From positions 62,001 to 126,000 of the forward strand of contig NZ_JAKQZC010000001.1 in the NCBI RefSeq assembly GCF_023736115.1: DNA of 64,000 nucleotides. The letters run 5' to 3'. Below, one piece after another: positions 1 through 7,767 of this stretch. A program made the translations under genes and the position numbers. The stretch's first letter is position 1; each line of letters starts with the position of its first letter. This DNA is from Salinicola avicenniae (GTDB taxonomy: Bacteria; Pseudomonadota; Gammaproteobacteria; Pseudomonadales; Halomonadaceae). The notes under the pieces are model-generated. The model was not told the DNA's origin. It searched no databases and was given only the letters and a program-made list of their open reading frames with translations.

Positions 1-1013
1 CGATCCACGACGCCCCCGAGCCCGACCCGACACCGCTGCGGATCGAGGCCGACGAGACCCCGCTGGCGGCAGCCCGCGCGCCGACGCGGGCGATTCGCGA
101 GCACTGGTGGATCGCCAGTTACTCGGCACTGCGGACCGGCGCCACGCCCGAGGGCTTCGAGCCGAGCGAGGAGGCCGCGCCCACCCCCGAACCCACCACC
201 GCCGACGAGGCCACGGCGATGGAGGTGATCGACGAGCCCTTCGATGCCAGTGCCGCCACGGTGAGCGAGGGCTCACTGCACCGCTTTCCGCGCGGCCCTT
301 CTGCCGGGACTTTCCTCCACGGCCTGCTCGAATGGGCCGGTGGAGAGGGCTTCGCCCGCGTCGCCGAGGACGCCGCGCTGCGCGAGGATACGCTCGCCCG
401 CCGTGCCAACCGGCGCGGCTGGGAGGGGCAGATTCCCGCGCTGGCCGCCTGGCTGCCGGCGCTGCTGACCACGCCGCTGCCGGTGCCCGAGGCTAGCACG
501 CCTCTGCGCCTGGATGCGCTCGACGGCTATCGCATCGAGCTGGAGTTCTGGTTTGCCGCCCACCGCGTGAATACCCGCCAGCTCGACGCGCTGATCCGCC
601 AGCACACGCTGGAAGGCCGGCCCCGCCCGGCGCTGGAACCCGATACGCTGAACGGCATGCTCAAGGGCTTTATCGACCTGGTCGCCGAACACGACGGACG
701 CTTTCACGTGCTCGACTGGAAATCCAACCACCTGGGCGCGGACGACGCCGCCTATACCGAGGCCGCCATGCGGGATGCCGTGCTCGAGAAGCGGTATGAC
801 GTGCAGTACTGTCTCTACCTGCTGGCGCTGCACCGGCTGCTCGAATCCCGCCTGCCGGACTACGAGATCGAGCGCCATCTGGGCGGCGCGCTCTACGTCT
901 TCCTGCGCGGAACCCAGGCGCCCTCTCGCGGCGTGCACGTCGAACGCCCGCCGAGCGCGCTGATTCTCGCACTCGACGCCCTGTTCCGAGACGCCGAGGA
1001 GGCCGCCGCATGA
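1..1013 (+). CDS. recB: RecB, exonuclease V beta subunit, C-terminal part (5' end outside window)
   Basis: This is the 3' end of a reading frame that is already open at the window start. RecB is the helicase-nuclease subunit of RecBCD, which processes double-strand breaks and degrades foreign linear DNA. Visible marks are the WWIASYSAL stretch near position 105, typical of RecB upstream of its nuclease domain, and the nuclease core itself: GTFLHGLLEW, then IDLVAEHDGRFHVLDWKSN (the catalytic D...DxK pattern) and YDVQYCLYLLAL (the QxxxY motif). The N-terminal helicase is not in the window. The stop overlaps the recD start (ATGA), the usual recB-recD arrangement, so the two are translationally coupled. 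Confidence 0.95.
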   Translation, partial: IHDAPEPDPTPLRIEADETPLAAARAPTRAIREHWWIASYSALRTGATPEGFEPSEEAAPTPEPTTADEATAMEVIDEPFDASAATVSEGSLHRFPRGPSAGTFLHGLLEWAGGEGFARVAEDAALREDTLARRANRRGWEGQIPALAAWLPALLTTPLPVPEASTPLRLDALDGYRIELEFWFAAHRVNTRQLDALIRQHTLEGRPRPALEPDTLNGMLKGFIDLVAEHDGRFHVLDWKSNHLGADDAAYTEAAMRDAVLEKRYDVQYCLYLLALHRLLESRLPDYEIERHLGGALYVFLRGTQAPSRGVHVERPPSALILALDALFRDAEEAAA

Positions 1014-3280
1014 CGACGAACGATTTCCATCAGCGGCCCCTTTCACAGCGGCCCGAAACCGCCGCCAGCATTTCACAGCGGCCCGAATCCGCGCCGTTCG
1101 ACCCGGTCGCACTGGCGCAGGCGCCGGAGCGCGTGCTGAACGAGACGGCGATGCTGTTCGCCCTGCTCGACCGCTGGGTGGATCGCGGCTGGCTGCGCTC
1201 GCTCGACCGCGCTTTCGCCGCCTTTCTGCGCCGCGAAGTGCCAGAGGCCCCGCCCCTGCTGCTGCTCGCGGCGGCGCTGGCGAGCCATCAGCTCGGGCGC
1301 GGGCATGTCTGCCTGGACCTGCACCAGACGCTGACCACGCCGGATCTCGCGCTCTCGCTGCCGCCAGAGGGCGACAGCCTGGAAGACCCGCCGCCGCTGC
1401 CGAGCCGGGTGATGGAATCGCTGACGCTCGACGCCTGGCGCGCCGCGCTGGATCAACCGGCGCTGATTGCCAACGGGCTTCTCGGTAACGGTTCAGGCAA
1501 TACGCCGCTGGTGCTCGCCGGCAGCACCGAGCGTCCGCGTCTCTATCTACGCCGCTACTGGCAGCACGAGCAAGATATTCACACCCGGATTGGCGCTCGA
1601 CTGGCCGGCGAAGCGGATGAGAAGGCGGGAGACCAAACCGAGCGCCAAGCGCCGGACGCGGCCCGCCTGCGCCCGATTCTCGACGCGCTGTTTCCCGGAC
1701 GAGACGGCGCGAATGCTCCTATCGACTGGCAGAAGACCGCCTGCGCGCTCGCCGTGCGTTCGCGCTTTGCCGTCATCACCGGCGGCCCCGGCACCGGCAA
1801 GACCACCACGGTGGTAAGGCTACTCGCCCTGCTGCAGGCACTGGCGCTCGCCGAAAGCGACCGAGTGGAAGGCACGGCCAATCATGGCGCCCTGCGCATC
1901 CACCTCGCTGCGCCCACCGGCAAGGCCGCCGCCCGGCTGAATGAATCCATCGCCGGGCAGGTCGCGAGTCTCGATCTCGCCGGCCTCGCCGACGACCCCG
2001 AGCGGCTGCGCGACGTCATTCCGAAGGACGTCTCGACGCTCCACCGATTGTTAGGTTCACGACCCGACACCCGCCGCTTTCGCCACGACCGCCACAACCC
2101 GCTGCCGCTGGATGTACTGGTAGTGGACGAAGCCTCGATGGTCGACGTGGGCATGATGGCGGCGCTGCTCGAGGCGCTGCCGCCCCGCGCCCGGCTGGTG
2201 CTGCTGGGCGACAAGGACCAGCTCGCCTCGGTGGAGGCCGGCTCCGTGCTCGGCGACCTGTGCACCCGCGCCGACGGCGGCCACTACACGCCAGCCACCG
2301 CCGCCTGGCTGGCGGAGGCCACCGGCCAGCCGCTGCCCGAGACGACGCTCGACCCGAAGGGCCAGCCGCTCGATCAGGCCATCGCCATGCTGCGGGTCAG
2401 CCACCGCTTCACGGCGGAAAGCGGCATCGGCCAGCTCGCGAGCGCGATCAACGCCAACGCCGAACCCGCCGCCAAGCGCCAGGCCATTGGCACCGTACTC
2501 CGCCACGGCTTCGCGGATCTCTCGCACCTCAAGCTCGCCAGCGACGACGAGCGCGGCCTGGCCCGGCTCGCCGTCACCGGCTGCCCCGAGCGCTTCCCCG
2601 GCGCCGAGGCCGCCAATGCCCCGCCCGTGGGCTACCGGCATTTCCTCTCGGTGATGGCCGAACGACGCCCGGCGGATGACGCCCCGCAGGAGGCGTTCGA
2701 TGATTGGGCAAGACAAGTGCTCACCGCCCACGGCGACTTCCAGCTGCTCTGCGCGCTGCGGCGCGGCCCCTGGGGCGTGGAAGGATTGAACGAACGCGTG
2801 CGCGACGCGCTGGAACGGGAACGACTGATCGACAGCCAGCAGGGCCGCCAACGCTGGTACCCCGGCCGCCCGGTACTGGTAACCAAGAACGACTACGGCC
2901 TGGGGCTGATGAACGGCGATATCGGCATCACGCTGGACTGGCCGCGCCCAGATGGCGCGTTGGGAAGCGAATACTCGCGACTGTTGCGCGTCGCCTTCCC
3001 CGCCGGCGACGGCACCGACCGCATCAAATGGGTGCTGCCCTCGCGCCTGCAGTCGGTGGAAACCGTATTCGCGATGACGGTGCACAAATCCCAAGGCTCC
3101 GAATTCACCCACGCCGCCCTGGTGCTGCCCGACGCCCCCAACCCCATTCTCACCCGCGAGCTGGTCTACACCGGCATCACCCGCGCCCGCCACTGGCTCA
3201 CGCTGGTCGAAACCGGCCGGGGTCAGTTGATGGATGCGGCGCAGCGAAGGGTGATGCGGGTCAGTGGGTTGGGGGGATGA
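1010..3280 (+). CDS. recD: RecD, exonuclease V alpha subunit
   Basis: RecD is the 5'-3' superfamily 1B helicase of the RecBCD recombination nuclease. The 756-residue protein has a Walker A motif GGPGTGKTTT near residues 257-266, a Walker B/DEAS motif (VVDEASMVD) near 371, and the C-terminal UvrD-like motif TVHKSQGSEF near 688, followed by VYTGITRAR. The start ATG overlaps the recB stop by 4 nt. It is longer than E. coli RecD (about 608 aa), partly because of inserts around residues 420-540 and an N-terminal tail. That tail carries a repeated SQRPE segment encoded by a 17-bp direct repeat. No clear terminator follows; a 10-bp hairpin lies about 30 bp downstream. Confidence 0.95.
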   Translation: MTTNDFHQRPLSQRPETAASISQRPESAPFDPVALAQAPERVLNETAMLFALLDRWVDRGWLRSLDRAFAAFLRREVPEAPPLLLLAAALASHQLGRGHVCLDLHQTLTTPDLALSLPPEGDSLEDPPPLPSRVMESLTLDAWRAALDQPALIANGLLGNGSGNTPLVLAGSTERPRLYLRRYWQHEQDIHTRIGARLAGEADEKAGDQTERQAPDAARLRPILDALFPGRDGANAPIDWQKTACALAVRSRFAVITGGPGTGKTTTVVRLLALLQALALAESDRVEGTANHGALRIHLAAPTGKAAARLNESIAGQVASLDLAGLADDPERLRDVIPKDVSTLHRLLGSRPDTRRFRHDRHNPLPLDVLVVDEASMVDVGMMAALLEALPPRARLVLLGDKDQLASVEAGSVLGDLCTRADGGHYTPATAAWLAEATGQPLPETTLDPKGQPLDQAIAMLRVSHRFTAESGIGQLASAINANAEPAAKRQAIGTVLRHGFADLSHLKLASDDERGLARLAVTGCPERFPGAEAANAPPVGYRHFLSVMAERRPADDAPQEAFDDWARQVLTAHGDFQLLCALRRGPWGVEGLNERVRDALERERLIDSQQGRQRWYPGRPVLVTKNDYGLGLMNGDIGITLDWPRPDGALGSEYSRLLRVAFPAGDGTDRIKWVLPSRLQSVETVFAMTVHKSQGSEFTHAALVLPDAPNPILTRELVYTGITRARHWLTLVETGRGQLMDAAQRRVMRVSGLGG
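1041..1087 (+). repeat. 17-bp direct repeat inside the 5' end of recD
   Basis: TTTCACAGCGGCCCGAA occurs at 1041-1057 and again at 1071-1087, exactly 30 bp apart and therefore in frame. It gives two copies of SQRPE in the RecD N-terminus, and a partial third (QRP) lies just before. It probably reflects a small in-frame duplication in a disordered tail. Confidence 0.75.
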
Positions 3281-3310
3281 GGGGTTGAACCTGATTCGGG
3301 GTGACATGAA

Positions 3311-3336
3311 TGTCCGCTTTCGGCCAAAAGCGGACA
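3311..3336. repeat. Perfect hairpin element (10-bp arms) at the left edge of the accessory island
   Basis: TGTCCGCTTT (3311-3320) and its exact reverse complement AAAGCGGACA (3327-3336) flank a 6-nt loop. No T-tract follows on either strand, so it is not a canonical terminator. Two related sequences with the same CCGCTTT core occur at 4553 and 7388, inside and at the far end of the same AT-rich island. Similar dispersed intergenic elements are common in gammaproteobacteria (family knowledge from memory). Confidence 0.6.
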
Positions 3337-3410
3337 TCAGACGATAGTGATATAGCGTTTTAATTAAGCCACACAGTGAAGCAGCGTCGACTTAAATCAA
3401 TTTTCAGCGA

Positions 3411-4348
3411 TTACTCTTTAGACTTATTTGTAATTCCAAACGGTATGTGTACTGAAGGTGCAACTTCACTTGCGGTAGCCAGATGACCAGATTGATCGTC
3501 AAAGAAGATGTGAGGCTGGAGGACGTCTAGAACTAGTTTTTTCTCAACGCCGCCCAAAAAGAATGCATCATTCGCCATCACGCCCCAGCTCTTGAGAGTA
3601 TTAATAGCGCGTTCGTGCGATGGAGCATTTCTAGCTGTGACAATAGAAACCCGCAAACAATTTTTGTAAGCAGGGTCGATTTTTCTTTTTTCCTCTTCGG
3701 CCATTGGATCTTTGATATCCGAAGCAAGAACTCTTTGAGCGGGCCTCCACCATGTGGCTCCATGACGTTAGCAGTTTCATGGTCATGAAACTCAGTTAGA
3801 TTTCGTTGCTGCATTACTGTTTCTGATGCGTCGTCAGCAATCACACCATCAAAGTCGAAAGCGATTCGAAGGGTAGTATCTTCCGGGTCATTAATCTTCT
3901 TGGACTCCATTACGTAGCCAGCTGGAAAGCCCTTGGCAATTGCCTCAAGAACATCAATTTTATTTGCCGAGAGAAATAGCGATATATTTAGAGCCGGGAT
4001 GTAATCGTAGGGCGACAGACCCTGCTGAAATATGGCACGCGAAATAGAAAGTCCATGATGCTCTATGGATTTCATTACTCTAAGCCCTGTGTCTGGGTCA
4101 TTACGTGACAGCAAAACCACCTCAATTAGTGGCCCAGCATCAAATGGGCTTAGGTCATTCAAGGAAAGAAGCCGCTTGATAAAAGAGAAAGAAAGTCCTT
4201 CGCCGAGAGGTTCGTTCTTGTGGGCTTCTTGGTATTCTCGGTATTTTTCCTCACCTTGAGTGCGAAAGACGTTGTCTGATTCAGACAAGTCAAACATGGC
4301 GCTTGATGCTACTCCTACAACAAGCCGATCTTTTAATTCGTAAGGCAT
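3411..4348 (-). pseudogene. Cytosolic 5'-nucleotidase (cN-I family), interrupted by a frameshift
   Basis: Two overlapping frames together make one 5'-nucleotidase of the bacterial cN-I-like family (about 300 aa, dephosphorylating nucleoside monophosphates). The first frame starts at 4348 (ATG preceded by AAGGGGGG). It carries the nucleophile motif AFDFDGVIADD (D165, D167) and runs to GPLKEFLLRISKIQ. It then goes out of frame, reading on to about 3578. The homologous C-terminus continues in the -1 frame from about 3704 to 3411, with SIVTARNAPSHERAINTL, FFLGGVEKK and FFDDQ. The switch lies in or just before A-runs near 3681-3697, compatible with a one-base deletion, a sequencing error or ribosomal slippage. 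It lies 283 bp downstream of the SIR2 gene on the same strand. A link to the defence operon is plausible through nucleotide metabolism but unproven. Confidence 0.72.
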
Positions 4349-4552
4349 AGATCCCCCCTTGATCGCTGACAGGCATTAAACGGCTACCACCTTGATTAGA
4401 TTGGAATACCGATTCCTCTCTTAACTTTATATAGCATATATGCTCAAAATATATTTAAATTAAAAGCATATCAAGCACGCATAACAGCAAAAAGTCGAGC
4501 ATGGTTATGGTTATATAACATCAAATAACGGGGTGACTGGCTTTGCAGGACC

Positions 4553-4586
4553 GGCCGCTTTAGGTCGGCAACCGGCCATTTCGACC
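4553..4586. repeat. Second copy of the CCGCTTT-type element, with inverted repeats
   Basis: GGCCGCTTTAGGTCG (4553-4567) differs by one base from GGCCGCTTTGGGTCG at 7388-7402. Inside it, GGTCG (4563-4567) can pair with CGACC (4582-4586), and GGCCG with a later CGGCC. It sits in the 283-bp AT-rich gap between the SIR2 gene and the nucleotidase, where no other gene is visible. It may separate the two transcription units. Confidence 0.5.
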
Positions 4587-4631
4587 CGCAGCTACCGTTC
4601 GTGAGTTCAGCATCGCCATATCGTATGGGCA

Positions 4632-5444
4632 TTAACCGTTTAGATCGCGACTGGTCACCAATTCTTGAAGAAAATCCGTGAGCGCTTTCTTGGGATCATC
4701 CTCTTCCGAGACAATCATCTCGATACCCCACTGCCCTAATACTTCCTGTGCCACAGGGTTAGGTTTATTCGTAAAAACGTAAGACTTTGGCCTTGCAGAT
4801 GACAAGACAGATCGTCCCCACATTTCTGTCAAACGATAAAACAAAAGTCGAATGTTGATATCCGAGATACTGTAACCAATGAAAAGAACAGAATTCCCTA
4901 GGACATCGTTGCTGAGCTTGATGTCCAGCGGAGAGTCATAATTCAGCCGCTGAAAGTAGCTGGTTTCATCGAGTACGATTGAAGTCTCATCATCGAAGTC
5001 CCCGTGGAATTTCACGATCTGACGCCGGCCTTCAGTGGCGGATACGAGGTCAGCTACTTTTGCGATCTTGTCGTACGGCACATCGAACTTGTCATGGGCC
5101 ATTTCAAGCCATCTATCATAATTAGTAGTGTAGATCCGTGAGAATCTTCCAAGCGCAATCAGTCGATGAATCTCGGACTTTGAGATATCTGTACTGGGCT
5201 TGTCCCATTCGCGATCCATCCAGCTTCGAAGCGGGCCCAGAGTTCCTTTCTTTCTCTTATAGTACTCCGCAAGCGCAAGCGGAGTTCCATAAGTGGAGAA
5301 GATCTTTGGGTCATAACCCAGGTCTTGAGCAATGCGTTCGATTAGCTCGCTCCAAGTGGGTAAACCAAGGTTGGCAGACACGCCTGCTCCTACAAATAGC
5401 ATCAGCTTGCCGGCACGATGTGAACGCAGCAACTCGTCGTTCAT
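4632..5444 (-). CDS. komC: SIR2-family NADase-like effector (KomC-like)
   Basis: A 270-residue protein of the SIR2-like (SIR2_2) fold found in anti-phage effectors. Visible motifs are the NAD-binding FVGAGVSANLGLPTW (G19-A20-G21), the catalytic-loop TTNYD (N108, D110), KFHGDFD (H147, expected catalytic His) and LFIGYSISDINIR near 188-199. Family members in defence systems cleave NAD+ and stop phage replication by depleting it. The start ATG at 5444 has AGGAG 7 nt upstream and lies 1 nt after the HAM1 gene stop, so the two are co-translated. In the reported Kongming system the SIR2 protein forms a complex with the HAM1 protein and is switched on by dITP; that role here is inferred from operon content. 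Confidence 0.85.
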   Translation of the reverse strand: MNDELLRSHRAGKLMLFVGAGVSANLGLPTWSELIERIAQDLGYDPKIFSTYGTPLALAEYYKRKKGTLGPLRSWMDREWDKPSTDISKSEIHRLIALGRFSRIYTTNYDRWLEMAHDKFDVPYDKIAKVADLVSATEGRRQIVKFHGDFDDETSIVLDETSYFQRLNYDSPLDIKLSNDVLGNSVLFIGYSISDINIRLLFYRLTEMWGRSVLSSARPKSYVFTNKPNPVAQEVLGQWGIEMIVSEEDDPKKALTDFLQELVTSRDLNG

Positions 5445-5445
5445 C

Positions 5446-6000
5446 TTATGCTCCTATACTTCTGAGGTATTCGGCGAACTGGTCGAGAGCTTTGCGACGC
5501 ATTGAAATATTGTCTTTAGCTGGCCCCATTTCAGCGAAGGTTTTGTTGTGTCCTTTGGGGACAAAAACGCAGTCCCATTGGAAGTCCGTTGGACCAGCCG
5601 GTACGAGAGGTACAGTTCCTTCAATGGAGCCGGAGAAGAGGTGGATCTCACGTCCATCGCAATATCCAAGTACCGTTTTTGCGGTTACTTCGTCGTCTCC
5701 GAGACCTGCTACAAGCTTAACTAATCGATCTGCTTCCAGCTTGTCCCAGAATATCTGGGTCAACCCTGCAGGGAGTCCATTAAGACCATTTAGATAGAGC
5801 CCTGTGTGCTCGACGAAAAGAGGCCGACCTATAGCCTCGAAAGCCTTGATCAACTTGTCCCGAACTAAGCGCTCGACGTCCTCCGTCTGCAACTCTTCAA
5901 TTTTCCGCGACACCGGCACGACGTCCACCCCAATAGGGGTAAGAATTCGCTTCACCTCGTTGATCTTATGCTGATTGCCGGACATGAATCGGATTTTCAA
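5446..6000 (-). CDS. komB: HAM1/RdgB-like nucleotide-binding protein, catalytic residues altered (KomB-like)
   Basis: A 184-residue member of the HAM1 (inosine triphosphate pyrophosphatase) fold. The triphosphate-binding start SGNQHKINE is intact (N9, K12), as is the base-side WDCVFVPKG (W142, D143) and TFAEM. The DDSG catalytic motif of RdgB reads E64-H65-T66-G67, so the general-base Asp is His. The SHR motif reads S166-M167-R168, so its His is Met. This predicts binding without efficient hydrolysis, as expected of a dITP/ITP sensor rather than a house-cleaning enzyme. The start is TTG at 6000, overlapping the deaminase stop by 4 nt (TTGA), with GAGGG 6 nt upstream; the next ATG would remove the first strand of the fold. 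Confidence 0.85.
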   Translation of the reverse strand: MKIRFMSGNQHKINEVKRILTPIGVDVVPVSRKIEELQTEDVERLVRDKLIKAFEAIGRPLFVEHTGLYLNGLNGLPAGLTQIFWDKLEADRLVKLVAGLGDDEVTAKTVLGYCDGREIHLFSGSIEGTVPLVPAGPTDFQWDCVFVPKGHNKTFAEMGPAKDNISMRRKALDQFAEYLRSIGA

Positions 6001-7046
6001 TCTAGACCCTCTATAAATGAGAATTGTTTGGCAACTTCGAACTGTTGGTAGATATCACTAGCGGATAGTCCCTCGGTCAACGCCATAGCATCATCGTCTG
6101 CAAGGCCCCGCTGATGAATTGCTGGGTTGTCCGAGCAAATGACAAAGGGAACCTGGTGACCTCGAAACTCCAGCAAAGGATGCGCCTCGTCTGCAGGGAC
6201 AGCTCCGGTGAGCCTGTTGCTGATAGGGCATACTTCTATGCAGATGTCTCGCTTCGCCAAGAGATCTAACAAGTGAGGATCCTTGCTAGCGGCTGTTCCA
6301 TGGCCAATACGGTCTGCACCAAACAATTCCGCGGCTGCTCGAACGTTGTCCACGCGCCCGGTTTCGCCGGCATGTATGGTGATCCCGAGTCCAAACCGGT
6401 CTTTCGCCTTCCGATACAGTGACGGTAATTCGCTTGGATACGCAACTTCCTCGTCACCCGCCAGATCAAGCCCTACCACATCGTCAGGCTCACCAAGGTT
6501 TTGATATGCTTGCAGAAGTGTGGACAGGGCAACCGAGCTGTAGTCGCCACGGGTCACCGTGAGGATCAAACCGAGACGCATACCAAAATGGTCAGACGCG
6601 GCTCTAGACGACTCTATAAGGCGTTCCAGGGCTTGAGTAGGAGAGCAATTTTGAAGAGTCGCAAGATACAAAACGCTGCTGCGAAGTTCCGCAAAGCGCA
6701 CATTGCTTTCCGCGAGACTTGCAACGACCGCTAAGGAAAGACGATCCAAGTTCTCACGCTTTTTAGGAAAGAGACGCAAAACCTGCCAAGGAGTCAGGTA
6801 TGACGCCAGGGACTGACATGGGGTGCACCGCACCAAGTCCCGCTCAATTAAAAAACCGGACGGCAGCTCAGTTGATTCGTCGGCAAGGATATTCTGAATG
6901 GTCGACACCGGGATCGCTCCATTCATATGTACATGAAGTTCTCCGCGATCCCTCTCACAAAGTTTTGCAGTCAAGCTCTGGCGTAGCATCTCGTGCTCAA
7001 TCGTGTCACTCTGCATTTTTGCTGGGTCAACCTGACTCTGATCCAA
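5997..7046 (-). CDS. komA: Adenosine deaminase-family protein (KomA-like, probable dAMP deaminase)
   Basis: A 349-residue metal-dependent deaminase of the ADA superfamily. Zinc ligands are visible in LHVHMNG (H38, H40), HAGETG (H225, with catalytic E228), RIGHG (H249) and CSDNP (D306). The usual DD pair reads D306-N307, which could bear on substrate choice. Housekeeping ADA converts adenosine to inosine; in the reported Kongming system KomA deaminates dAMP to dIMP, which a phage kinase raises to dITP. First gene of a three-gene operon, with a 4-nt overlap to the HAM1 gene. The TTG start at 7046 is preferred because AGGGG lies 7 nt upstream; ATG at 7016 is the alternative but has no clear ribosome site. 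The RdrA ATPase expected for RADAR is absent. Confidence 0.85.
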   Translation of the reverse strand: MDQSQVDPAKMQSDTIEHEMLRQSLTAKLCERDRGELHVHMNGAIPVSTIQNILADESTELPSGFLIERDLVRCTPCQSLASYLTPWQVLRLFPKKRENLDRLSLAVVASLAESNVRFAELRSSVLYLATLQNCSPTQALERLIESSRAASDHFGMRLGLILTVTRGDYSSVALSTLLQAYQNLGEPDDVVGLDLAGDEEVAYPSELPSLYRKAKDRFGLGITIHAGETGRVDNVRAAAELFGADRIGHGTAASKDPHLLDLLAKRDICIEVCPISNRLTGAVPADEAHPLLEFRGHQVPFVICSDNPAIHQRGLADDDAMALTEGLSASDIYQQFEVAKQFSFIEGLD

Positions 7047-7170
7047 TCGACACCCCTAATCGCTAGCCATGAATGCTACGCAGAAAAGCACGATGCGGCG
7101 ATGCTCCAAACTATCTGATCGTGGATGGCTCCTTTGGGTCGCATTCAGCCAGAAGTTTCCAGCCTCCCTT

Positions 7171-7302
7171 TTAATCGCCCGGTTTGTGTTTATGAGGTTT
7201 AAGCGATTTCGTATTTCCAGGAGTGCTTTTGTTATCGCGTTGACGCCTGTCTGGCTTTCCGGTTGATTTAGCAGTTCTTTTCGGCCCTGGTTTAATTCCC
7301 AT
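7171..7302 (-). CDS. Small, very basic protein of 43 residues, unknown function
   Basis: ATG at 7302 is preceded by AAAGGAG at a 7-nt spacing. The frame encodes 43 residues rich in Lys, Arg, Pro and Thr (MGIKPGPKRTAKSTGKPDRR and on, ending KPHKHKPGD), with no hydrophobic segment. It lies 124 bp upstream of the deaminase on the same strand, so it could be the first gene of the operon. I do not recognise the family. The good ribosome site argues that it is translated; the biased composition argues for caution. Confidence 0.45.
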   Translation of the reverse strand: MGIKPGPKRTAKSTGKPDRRQRDNKSTPGNTKSLKPHKHKPGD

Positions 7303-7387
7303 GACTTTCTCCTTTACTGTCTTTATGGGACGCTCGGCAAGAATGCGACCACTCCCAGACCTTGGAACCCGATTTCTATATTGCCAT

Positions 7388-7411
7388 GGCCGCTTTGGGT
7401 CGATAGCAGAC
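7388..7411. repeat. Third copy of the CCGCTTT-type intergenic element
   Basis: GGCCGCTTTGGGTCG at 7388-7402 matches 14 of 15 bases of the element at 4553; the sequence then runs into ATAGCAGAC, a degenerate inverse of the GTCCGCT end seen at 3311. Together the three copies bracket the nucleotidase and the deaminase-HAM1-SIR2 operon. Confidence 0.5.
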
Positions 7412-7448
7412 AATCTCATCCTTTAACTCAGACTAATACGTTAAAAAC

Positions 7449-7466
7449 ACAATGTCACCACATTGT
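7449..7466. promoter_or_regulatory. Inverted repeat upstream of the defence operon, possible operator
   Basis: ACAATGT (7449-7455), spacer CACC, then ACATTGT (7460-7466): perfect 7-bp arms. It lies about 150 bp upstream of the small basic ORF and about 400 bp upstream of the deaminase, in an AT-rich region. The geometry suits a dimeric repressor site, but no regulator gene is adjacent. Confidence 0.35.
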
Positions 7467-7767
7467 TACTAAGCACTTCCACGCGCCTTAAACATACAGA
7501 TGAAAGGCATTAATCACCGGCCCGTGGGCCCAGTCCACCGCCAACTTGACCTTACCTCCCCCACCCTCATTGAAAATTCCAAAAGGGCATATGAATTAAA
7601 ATTCTTATTTCTTTTTCATCACTTGCGCTATCCTGCCGCCATCGTCGCGGTGGATAGCTGCTTAGCGGAGCGTTGAATGGACCGCGAGGCGGTGCCGGGC
7701 CAGACTGAGCTAAAGTCGGCCATTCGCCGCACCCTGTTTTTCTATCGGCAATCGGGAGTCTCTCTTC

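Larger units (their letters stand above)
7303..7767. other. Intergenic region between island operon and cystine-type transporter
   Basis: About 465 bp with no convincing gene. It holds the CCGCTTT-type element (7388), a 7-bp-arm inverted repeat (7449-7466), an AT-rich stretch near 7565-7620, and then high-GC sequence leading into the solute-binding protein gene. The change back to chromosome-like composition occurs at about 7620, which I take as the right edge of the island. Promoters for both divergent units must lie here, but no clear -35/-10 pair stands out. Confidence 0.5.

Noticed and set aside
2057-3337. Long minus-strand frame opposite recD
   Set aside because: No family features and atypical composition; the recD frame shows all helicase motifs.
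5997-7046. RADAR system suggested by the adenosine deaminase
   Set aside because: RADAR needs the RdrA ATPase and a much larger deaminase. Neither is here; the partners are HAM1 and SIR2 genes.
3281-7767. Integrative element or prophage remnant carrying the defence operon
   Set aside because: No integrase, transposase, att-like direct repeats or tRNA boundary could be found; only the composition shift and short hairpin elements support transfer.
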